A stretch of DNA of 64,000 nucleotides, taken from NCBI GenBank assembly GCA_007570785.1, contig ML660201.1, positions 47,172,949 to 47,236,948 on the forward strand, given 5' to 3'. The position numbers were made by a program, and so were the translations under genes. The stretch's first letter is position 1. Every line of letters begins with the position of its first letter. The notes under the pieces were generated by a model. That model saw nothing but the letters and a program-made list of their open reading frames with translations. It was not told the DNA's origin and did not search any database. Source of the DNA: Antilocapra americana (taxonomy: Eukaryota; Chordata; Mammalia; Artiodactyla; Antilocapridae). Below are positions 9,201 to 17,000 of the stretch, piece by piece.

Positions 9201-11266
9201 GCCTGCTGCCTCCTACGGTCGCATCTGTGCTGGCGGGGGCACTGGCAGCCTGTCGCAGCCTGCCAGCCGCTACTCTTCCCGAGAACAGCTGGATTTGCTC
9301 CTGCGGCGGCAGCTGAGCCGCGAGCGGCTGGAGGAGGCCCCCGCCCCGGTCCTGCGTCCCCTGAGCCGGCCAGGTTCCCAGGAACACCTGGATGCCGTGC
9401 CAGGCCGCCCAGAGCCCAGGAATCGGGGAAGCACCCTACCACGGCGGCAGGCACCCAGGGACCACCCTGGTGCCATGGTGGGCCGCTTCAGGTCGCGGGA
9501 TGCGCTGGACCGAGGGGTGCCCTGCGAGTGGCTGAGCACGTTGCCCCCGCCCTGTGGTGCCCGGGACCTTGACCCACAGCCCCCGCCTCTGCCCCTGTCT
9601 CCCCAGCGGCAACTCTCAAGGGACCCCCTCTTGCCATCCCGGCCCCTGGACTCCCCGTCCAAGCGCTCGAACTCAGGGGAGCGGCTGGACCACGCGCCTA
9701 GCCGGCACCCCTCACGAGAAGGCCTTGGGCCACCCCCGCAGCTGCTCAGAGTTCGGGAAGACCCCCCCAGTGGCCCTAGCCACGGCCCCTCCACAGAGCA
9801 GCTGGACATCCTCTCCTCCATCCTCGCCTCCTTCAACTCCTCGGCTCTCTCCTCCTCTGTGCAGTCCTCAAGCACACCCTCGGGCCCTCACACCACTGCC
9901 ACCCCTTCTGCCACTGCCTCTGTGCTTGGACCCTCCACGCCACGCTCTGCCACCTCCCACAGCATCTCGGAGCTGTCGCCCGACTCAGAGTAAGTGGCAC
10001 CCAGCCACCTGCTCACACTCCCGTCGGTTTAGGGCAAGCTCCCATGCACTCTGCCCTATATTCTGCCACCAGATGGGGTGGGGTTTGGCAGAGAGTGTGG
10101 TCTGCCCCAGGCTTGGCACCATCAGGAAGCCACAGCCTGAGAGCAGAAGTCTGGCGGCGAGTGGCTGTGTGACCTGGCCTGCACCTCCTGGATTCAGGAG
10201 GAGAGTGAGGTGCCTCCCAAAGGCCTGAGCTCATGGAGTGGGCAGGGCAGGAGGTAGACTGGAATGTGGAAGGGGATGGGAGGAGAGGAGGAGTCTCTGC
10301 TTGGGAGCTTTGCTTAGGGTGGAGTGTGGGTAAGGAGCGGTCAGACATAGGGTCAGGCTGTGGAACTTCAGTTTGAGAGTGAATCATTCATTCTCTTACT
10401 CATTCAGTTGATATGAAATCCCTCCTGTCTGTAGGCACTGTGGGGTGGGTTACACAGGAATTGAGCTGGGACATCTCAAGCATTTGTGGGGTAGGGGACA
10501 TCTGCAGGGTAGGGGATGAAGCTGGGTACAGGAGTCAGAGAGGGAGTGGGAGGAACCAGAAAGGACCAGGCCTTGGAAGCCAAAGGCGGAGCTGAGTTTT
10601 AAGGAGGAGGAACAACTAGGCCAGGTTCTGTGGAGGTCCGTAGGGTGACAAAAGGCTTTGGAGGGAAGGAGACCATCAGAACCTGAGCACAGGTAGGGGA
10701 GAAGACAGAAAGGAGAGGGTGCAGGAGGAGATCTGAGGTGCCCAAAGCTCTCGAAGGATGCTGGGGTGGGGATGAGGGAGCTGGGAGCACCCCCTGGGCC
10801 CTCCTGCAGCCTAGCCTTGGGGTCTGACTGTTGGAGAGGGCTGGGAGGACTGAGCAGGAGCTCAGGCTCTGAACTCACACTTGACCTCTCTGAGCCTGTT
10901 TCTCATCATCTGCAAAACAGGCCTGTGGTGGCAAAGTTGTTGAGGTGTGGAGATCTGGGAGGTTGTTTTTTTTTGGTTACGTGTTTAACAGAACCTGTAC
11001 ATAGTAGGTGCTCACCCAGTGCTTAGAGAAAAGACATAGGTGGCCAGTCAAAAGGCCTTGCTGGTGAGTTTGGGTTCCAGAATGGGTGAAGGGCTCTAAG
11101 GACCGCAGAGTGGACATAAGGAGGCTGGGGACTGGAGGCAAAGGTGATGGGGGAGGAGGCCCGGGTCAGGTATGGTGGAGTGTCCAGGGGAAGCTGACTC
11201 TTAGCCACCACCTTCAGTCTCTACATTCAATTCCGCAGAGTTCCCAGAAGTGAGGGTCACTCCTGA
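387..11266 (+). CDS. CELSR3: CELSR3 (cadherin EGF LAG seven-pass G-type receptor 3), 3' half
   Basis: Adhesion-class GPCR of the plasma membrane (Flamingo family), known for planar polarity and axon guidance. Coding exons: 387-481, 682-891, 1122-1317, 1565-1720, 2040-2214, 2761-2928, 3154-3280, 3369-3575, 3754-3928, 4154-4266, 5240-5319, 5835-5958, 6350-6466, 6570-6718, 6957-7066, 7364-7522, 8052-8252, 9101-9989, 11239-11266. All have GT-AG borders and matching phases, giving the last 1158 residues. Order: end of the hormone-receptor domain (residues [11 protein letters not shown]), GAIN domain, GPS, seven membrane helices, long intracellular tail ending VPRSEGHS and stop TGA 11264-11266. Identity rests on near-identity with human CELSR3 as recalled. 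The cadherin, EGF and laminin-G exons are upstream of the window. No frame break was seen. Confidence 0.97.
4531..5010 (+). mobile_element. BovB (RTE-type) LINE, 3' end
   Basis: A decayed copy of the C-terminal reverse-transcriptase coding part and tail of BovB. Conceptual pieces such as [12 protein letters not shown] and LWC appear, followed by [23 protein letters not shown] text and the end [19 protein letters not shown] text. It is in sense with CELSR3, in the intron before exon 5240. Stops and substitutions show it is dead. Confidence 0.85.
5078..5212 (+). repeat. (TG)n / (TCTG)n low-complexity run
   Basis: A GTGTGTGTGTGTCTGTG run is followed by TCTCTGTCTGTCTC-type pyrimidine text, in the CELSR3 intron just upstream of the exon at 5240. 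Part of it lies where the polypyrimidine tract would be expected. Confidence 0.75.
5255..5343 (+). ncRNA. Region homologous to human mir-4793 (overlaps CELSR3 exon 5240-5319)
   Basis: From memory, human miR-4793 is encoded across a CELSR3 exon and its donor site. The same exon and donor are here: the 5p-equivalent would be about 5273-5296 and the 3p-equivalent about 5312-5334, running over the donor at 5320. Several bases differ from the recalled human arms, including the 3p seed, so this may be only the homologous exon and not an expressed miRNA. Confidence 0.3.
6031..6345 (+). repeat. TGAC-rich degenerate repeat filling a CELSR3 intron
   Basis: The intron between the exons ending at 5958 and starting at 6350 is largely built of loosely spaced TGACT/TGACC words, about thirteen TGAC in roughly 300 bases where about one is expected by chance. 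Most are CTGAC, which is also the mammalian branch-point consensus. It looks like a decayed short tandem repeat. Confidence 0.5.
8266..8392 (+). mobile_element. CHR-type tRNA-derived SINE
   Basis: The head (GGGGTCCAGTGGTTAAGAC, A-box-like) and B box (GGTTTGATCCC) are followed by CTAAGATCCTACATGCC and an A-rich tail (AAAACCAAAACACAGAACAG). It lies in the CELSR3 intron after the exon ending at 8252. Confidence 0.8.
8560..8810 (+). repeat. Decayed minisatellite in a CELSR3 intron
   Basis: Repeated text of the form CCCAAGGG(T/A)TT(C/G)TCCCTG occurs about every 20-40 bases (for example near 8620, 8683, 8710, 8745 and 8770), mutually diverged. No coding signal is seen in it. Confidence 0.45.
10866..11035 (+). 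mobile_element. MIR SINE (old)
   Basis: The core words of the mammalian-wide MIR are readable: ACTTGACCTCTCTGAGCCTG, then TTTCTCATCATCTGCAAAAC, and later CATAGTAGGTGCTCACCCAG. It is in the last CELSR3 intron, about 200 bases before the final exon. The rest of the intron (9990-11238) shows no feature I can name. Confidence 0.7.
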
Positions 11267-12167
11267 GGAGCGGCTGAGCAGAAGAGGACCAGCGGAGGAG
11301 GGGGACCTGGGCTAACAAAAGAGACTCCGGGACTTGGGGGCCAATCCCGGGGCAGGCTCCCACAGCTCCACCCCCAACTCTCCCTGTTGCTGTAGTGCTG
11401 ACTGTCCTGTCCCAGCTCATCTGTGAGCGTGTGCAAGCGTGTAACAGGCGCAGGGAGCGAGGGAGGTGGAGGAAGGACTTTTATACGTTTTGTACCTTTG
11501 TAACCAGAGAGATATGCTTATGTTATTTTTCAGCTTTTCTGTCTCCCGGGTTTCTGAGGCTGGGCTGGGAGGGGGAGGGGGACAGAGGGGAAAGAGGTGC
11601 AGAGTTTGGGCCCATCTGGGTCCCCGGCAAATTATTGGCCCTTTCCTCTCATCTTAACAGGGAGGATTCAGACAGGAGGGATGAATGCACCCCCACCCCC
11701 TTATTCCCTGGTTGATCTGCATACTGTCGGGGCCCCAAGTGCAGAATTAATCTTTGCTTTTTCTTGGATGTCCCACAGGGCACACTTTGGGGACTCAGGG
11801 GGTTGGTCTTGAAAACAGGGGTCCTCTGACCTCACAGGGGCTCGCTCATGCTGCCCCTCCCCATGGATGTATGTGTTTATTATGTGGAGTCCTGCCACTT
11901 ACTGCCTTATGTCCCAGGACTGATGCTGTGGGGCGCTGGTGGATCAGCAGATGTCATGTTTACAGATCTAGGCTTCCCTTTTTCCCACAGGGAGGGGCTC
12001 AGGCCTCTATTCAGAAATTCCTGCAGAGGGTGGATGGAGTCCTCACAGCCCCTGCCCCTGCTGTGTACAAATGTGTGGTGCCATTCGGTTCCCTGACACT
12101 GCACCCTGCTAGAATTTATTCTGAAGGGTGATGTCCGAGGGGGAGCAAAGGGAGCAAAAACAAGGGA

Positions 12168-12173
12168 ATTAAA
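12168..12173 (+). promoter_or_regulatory. CELSR3: Possible proximal poly(A) signal ATTAAA (CELSR3)
   Basis: The common variant hexamer follows GGGAGCAAAAACAAGGGA. Its use would give a 3' UTR of about 0.9 kb that lacks the repeat cluster at 12376-12491. Confidence 0.35.
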
Positions 12174-12375
12174 GACTCAGAATGTAGGTGCCACTGCCTC
12201 CCATGTTTACAGGAGCCTCCCTGGCCCCAGGCACCCGGGCTGCAGGAAGTGACTCAGTTCCATCGCTCCTTGATTCCCTTGTAAAGGGAAAAACGACTGT
12301 TAGGACCCAGTTCACAAACTCTCACTTTTATTACTTCGTCTGATGTCCAGAACTGGGGGCTTTGACATTTTATTA

Positions 12376-12491
12376 CTTTGTTTACAGGTCAAGATTTTAA
12401 AACAATTTTTACACTTTGTTTACAGTTTAAAACTTTGTGAACTTTTACACTTTGTTTACTGTTGAGTTTTTTTTTTTTCCCCTTTGTTTAC
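12376..12491 (+). repeat. Four exact CTTTGTTTAC words in degenerate tandem units (CELSR3 3' UTR)
   Basis: Exact copies lie at 12376-12385, 12414-12423, 12450-12459 and 12482-12491, with a variant CTTTGTGAAC at 12433-12442. Spacing is 38, 36 and 32 bases, and flanking text (TTTTAAAAC, TTTTACA) also recurs, so this is a decayed tandem repeat. The reverse complement GTAAACAAAG is the forkhead (FOXO) consensus; in RNA it gives UUUGUUU words of the kind bound by ELAV/CELF proteins. Confidence 0.8.
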
Positions 12492-13002
12492 AAGTGAAAG
12501 GTAGAGAAAGTGGGAGAGGGGCTTGGAGGACCCACCTGTGAGGACCCGGAACCTGGTCATCTGGTGGGGTTTCTAACTCCCTAGTTGTCCCAGGCCAAAG
12601 GTCAGCCCTGAGTCCCCTGTTGAAGAGCAGGCCCAGAAGGCCCAGTGGTAAGAGTAGGCATGTTGTTACCACTAGGAACAGCTCCCGTGCAGGGCTGTGG
12701 AGGGTCTGTGCAGACACCCACCTCCTTCACTCATACTCTTGGGAGGCAGTTTTCAAGGAGATTAAAAGTTCTACTTTACTGACTGGTGCCAAATCCCGCC
12801 AGCCAGGACCCCAGCTCTCCTTACCCAGAGTGACCCCAGCCCTTGAAGGGTTGAAGGGTCTGCTGCAGGGAGAGGGGGTTGTCCTTGCTATGTCCTAGGT
12901 TCTGTAGTTGCCCCTCTCCAGGAGGGGGAGTCCCCCCTCCAGCCCAGTGGCTCCTTTTCCTGTCTGTGTAAATTGTTCCGTGAAGCCGCGCTCTGTTTTG
13001 GG

Positions 13003-13008
13003 AATAAA
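13003..13008 (+). promoter_or_regulatory. CELSR3: CELSR3 distal poly(A) signal AATAAA
   Basis: AATAAA in GGGAATAAACTTC, followed within 40 bases by a T/G-rich stretch (TTTTGTTTGAGGGTGGGGG), the classic downstream element. Confidence 0.85.
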
Positions 13009-13029
13009 CTTCTATAGAAAATGGTTATT

Positions 13030-14038
13030 GCCTCATTTTGTTTGAGGGTGGGGGATGGGGTGGGAGGGTGGCTATGAATGACTTTGCGGGGTTGACCTTT
13101 GGGAGAAATCTGAGCACTGCCCCCTCCTCCTGGCCAAGAATATGCGACTATTTTTAGCTCATTTCATTGACGATCTGGACCAGGTTGTGATCTCTTCCTG
13201 AATTCTGTCCCTTCGCCTTTAAGCTGGGCTTGAGGTATGAACACAGGGTAAGGCCTCCGTCAAGGCAGCAACTTGATGGCTTCCCAAGTCTGGAGGGCCT
13301 GCGGCCCTGACCTGGCATTTGCTCTGGCTGTTAAGCCGACCCTAGGAACTGCCCTCAGTCCATCGACACCACTGATCCCTAGCTGTCTGGACATCAGTTC
13401 ATTAGGAACCCAGGCAGAAGCCTTTCAGCATCATGTGCTTCCTTTGGGGAGGGTTGTGGGGAAGGCTCGCAAACTTTCAGGTCTGTGTCCAGCGTTGAAG
13501 TGAGCCCTTGAGCCCCTCGGGTCTTAGAGACATGCCAGACCTCAGGGGCAAAGCCTGAGGGTGGTGCCCTCATGGATGTACAGAGGCCCTGACAGACCAG
13601 GCCACCCCACGGAGAGCTAAGGCTCTGGTCATCAGCCGCGCCCCTAGATATCCTGCTCCCCACCCCGAGGGCACCCTCCGCAAGAAGCAGGACCTGGTGT
13701 CAGCCCCATTCCACTCAGAAACCAGCTCGGGTCCTTAACCCCGCTGAGTCCCACAACCCGCTCAGGCAAGAGAGTTAGCGAGCCACGAGGAGGAGCCAGA
13801 GCCAAGCCACAGGGGAAGGAAGGGGTTAAATCTCCCTCCTTGGGGTTCGCTGAGCCTGCGGAGCGACCTGTAGGCCCCGCCCCAGCACGCTGAATGGCCC
13901 AAGCCTTCCCTGTTCTGCCCGGGGATTGGCCGCTGGGAGTGAGCCTCGGGCCTCTCCTCCCTCCCGGCCCCGCCTCTCGGGCCGTAGCGGCCTCTTGCCC
14001 GAGCTTGAGAGCTACCGCCTCTCGGATGCCCACCCGCC
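13030..14038 (+). promoter_or_regulatory. SLC26A6: CELSR3-SLC26A6 intergenic region and SLC26A6 promoter/5' UTR
   Basis: A gap of about 1 kb. A perfect MEF2-type word CTATTTTTAG is at 13148-13157. From about 13780 the DNA becomes GC-rich and CpG-containing, with a reversed CCAAT word in GGGGATTGGCCGC near 13920 and no TATA box, typical of a CpG-type promoter. The transcription start is not visible from sequence alone. No gene is seen between. Confidence 0.6.
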
Positions 14039-17000
14039 ATGGGGCTATCGGAAGCGCCAGGGTGAGTGAAGGGCGCAGCCTCGGTTCCTCGTGTTCTAGT
14101 GCCCGAGGGGCGAACCACCCCTTGGCCCCCGAGCAGGCGCCCGGCTTGGGTTAGCTAGGAAAGGGGTGGGAGTACCACCGAGTTCTGAGTAGGCATTTCC
14201 CGCCTGCCGCGCCTCTGTTTACCGCTTTGTGGATTTTCTGCAGGCGGCTGCCCAACAATAGCGAGGGATGGGGCTGGAGCCCGCGTGACCCCAGCCCCTA
14301 TGGGCTGCGAGGAAAGCCGCTCCAGCGCAGTCCGAGGGCTAGCCGGGAGCCGCCAGGAGGCGGCTGTATGAGGAGGAGCTCCGGCCCAGGAGGTGCGCCG
14401 GTGAGGCGCGTTGGGGCCCTGGACGTGGCTGCCAGAGTGTCCATAGCGAGGGCTTGAGTCCGCCCAGCGATGCAACTGGTCCGGGAATGAGAGCTCCGGC
14501 CCTTCTGGGTGCCGGGCCCTCTAAAGGGAGGGGCCAAGGAGCTAGGCCCCGCCCTCCAAGCGCGGGTTGGGGGGCGGGGGGCGAGGGGGCGGGAGTGGGC
14601 GCCCTTTAAGACCTCTAGTGACTCACGGAGGAGGGGCGAGGGGGCTCAAAGATCTCTGTGAGTCGGCGATACCAATAGTCTCAGGATCGTCCTTGCACCC
14701 ACTCCACTCCGTCCTTCCACCGGGACTTCCAGGTTAGAGGCCCTTTCCAGGTGAGCTCCTGCCCGCCAGCTGGGAACCTTACCGTAGGTCAGAGCTTTTC
14801 ACAGGTCAGAAATTTCCTGACAGGTGAAGGCTTTCCCCCAGAAGAGGGGAGCTTCTTTCCAGGTAAGCTTTCCGCCTCTGAGATCCCTTCCTAGGTGAGA
14901 GCTTTCCCCACTCAGAGCTTACCTTAAGTGAGAAGTCCCTCCTGATCAGAAGTTCCCTGGCAGGTGAAAACTTTCCCCCAGGTAAGTGGTCACTCTCTAA
15001 GAGCTCCTATTCCCAAGGGAGAACTATTTCTGGGACAGCTTGTCCCAGATGAGAGCTGCCCCAGCTAAAAACTCCTTCCCCATGCCTGTGAGTTCAGTCC
15101 ATTTTTCATGTTCAACTCTTTGCAACCCCATGGACTGTAGCCCACCAGGCTCCTCTCCTCTGTCCATGGGATTCTCAGGGATTGCACCTGTGTCTCCTGA
15201 ATTGCAGGCGTGTTTGTTTGTTTTTTACCACTGAGCCATCAGGGAACCTCAAGAACTCCCTCACCCCCAGATCTCTTATTCCTGAGTGAGATCATTCCCC
15301 TTATTCAGATGGTAGCCACTGGGCAGATCAGAAATTCTCCCCAGGACAGACCTTACCTAGCTGGTGAAAACTTACCTGTCAGGGAAGAGCTTCCTATTAG
15401 GCAAGATCCTCCCAGAGATCATCTTCGCAAGTGAGATTGTCCCCCATTAATAAGGGAGCTTCCCATTCCAGGCTTGAAACTCTTCCTCCTGGTGAGAACC
15501 ATGCCCCTGGCTTTCCCAGATGGGGCCTCAATTGTCTACCACCCGAACGAACGGTGTGGCTGGACGTCTGGGGGCAATCTTAGCCCCAGTGCTTTCCATT
15601 TCTTAGAGCCGCCTCCTCCTGTGAAGAGGCTTGCCTGGTGCGCTGGATTTCTTCTGCGGCTGTCTGCACTCTCAGACAATGTGCACTGGGCTCATGGGGC
15701 AGCTGGATAAGAACTCAGACTGGATGGGGATTGGCTGGTGGAGAGCAGGGGTTGGGGGAGGAGGCTGGGAGGAGCAGTCAGCCTGCAAGCTAGATTGGTG
15801 AACACCAAAGGCTGAGCAGCCACACCTGGGCCGAAGTGTGGCTTATGCTCATCCTGCTGTCTCTTCGTGAGGGACTTTGGCCCAGTAAGAGTCTTCCACT
15901 GGCCAAAGTTCAGGTACTGCCCCTGCCTGGGCGTGGGCCTTGGGCCCTGCAGGAGCCAGCTGAGGGGTTGGACCTGTCTAGATCTTGAGACCTTGAAAAG
16001 CCAGGTGGGGCATCCTCCAGTCCCAGGTGGAGGTCCAGGGGTGGCTGGGCCAGGTTGTGCCCTCACTGTTTCTGGCCTCACTCCCCCCCCACCCACCCAC
16101 CAGACAGAGGGACACTCAGGCACTGCTGTCCACGACGCAGGCCATGGAGCTGAGGCGGCGAGACTACCGTGTGGAGCGGCCCCTGTTGAACCAAGAACAA
16201 CTGGAGGAGCTGGGGAGCCGGAGCCCAGCTCCAGTGACGCTCCAGTGGCGATCTTGGTTTCGGTAAGGTTGACCGTGGGCCCTGGCCAGGACCAAGGGAG
16301 CCCCTGCCTCTGATACCTACTTGGGCTTGGGCTTGGGGGCTCAGTCGTTAAAGAATCTGCTTGCAATGCTAGAGACCTGGGTTCAATTCCCAGGGTCGTG
16401 AAGATCCCCTGGAGAAGGAAATGGCAACCTACTCCAGTATTCTTGCCTGGAAAATCCCATGGACAGAGGAACCTGGCAGGCTACAGTCCTTGGGGGTCAC
16501 AAAGAGAAGGACACAACTGAGCCACTAAACTACCATTAACACCTAATACCTACCCTGGTGTCCCCAGGTGCTCCCGTGCGCAGGCCCAAGCCCTTCTGCT
16601 TCGATACCTCCCGGTTTTGGCCTGGCTCCCCCAGTATTCTGTGCGTGACTGGCTTCTGGGTGACTTGTTGTCTGGCCTGAGTGTGGCCATTATGCAGCTA
16701 CCGCAGGGTAAGCCACGCTTGACCTGGAGACTATACCCTCAACCCTTGGATGGTGATCCTGACCCTTCAAGGCCTTAGCCTGTGTCTCTGCACCCCACCC
16801 CCACCTCAACCCCCACCTTCCCCACGGCCAAAAGCATGACCCGTGCCCCTGGAACTATGGTGCATGACCCAAGGCCAGCATTTCCTCATTCTTCCAAGCC
16901 CCTGACCTCAAGTCTCCATTGCTGCCATTCCACCTCTAGGCCTGGCCTATGCCCTCCTGGCTGGACTGCCCCCTGTGTTTGGCCTCTACAGCTCCTTCTA

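Larger units (their letters stand above)
6570..11266 (+). other. CELSR3: CELSR3 intracellular tail
   Basis: Seven exons encode a long cytoplasmic tail. It has an acidic serine-rich stretch ([20 protein letters not shown], exon 7364-7522) and an 889-nt exon (9101-9989) rich in proline, serine and arginine. That exon carries a repeated short motif of the form S-R-E/D-x-L (see findings) and ends in a serine/threonine-rich run. The last exon (11239-11266) adds only nine codons, completing E-VPRSEGHS. The tail is expected to be a disordered scaffold with phosphosites; that role is inferred. Confidence 0.9.
11267..13025 (+). other. CELSR3: CELSR3 3' untranslated region
   Basis: From the stop at 11266 to the poly(A) signal AATAAA at 13003-13008, with cleavage expected at about 13020-13030. 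The region contains U-rich elements, the repeat at 12376-12491 and a possible proximal signal ATTAAA at 12168-12173. No further reading frame is credible here. Confidence 0.85.

Noticed and set aside
8615..9454. A 279-codon open frame on the minus strand.
   Set aside because: It is antisense to the CELSR3 intron and 889-nt exon; its composition mirrors the GC-rich coding strand and it shows no recognisable domain.
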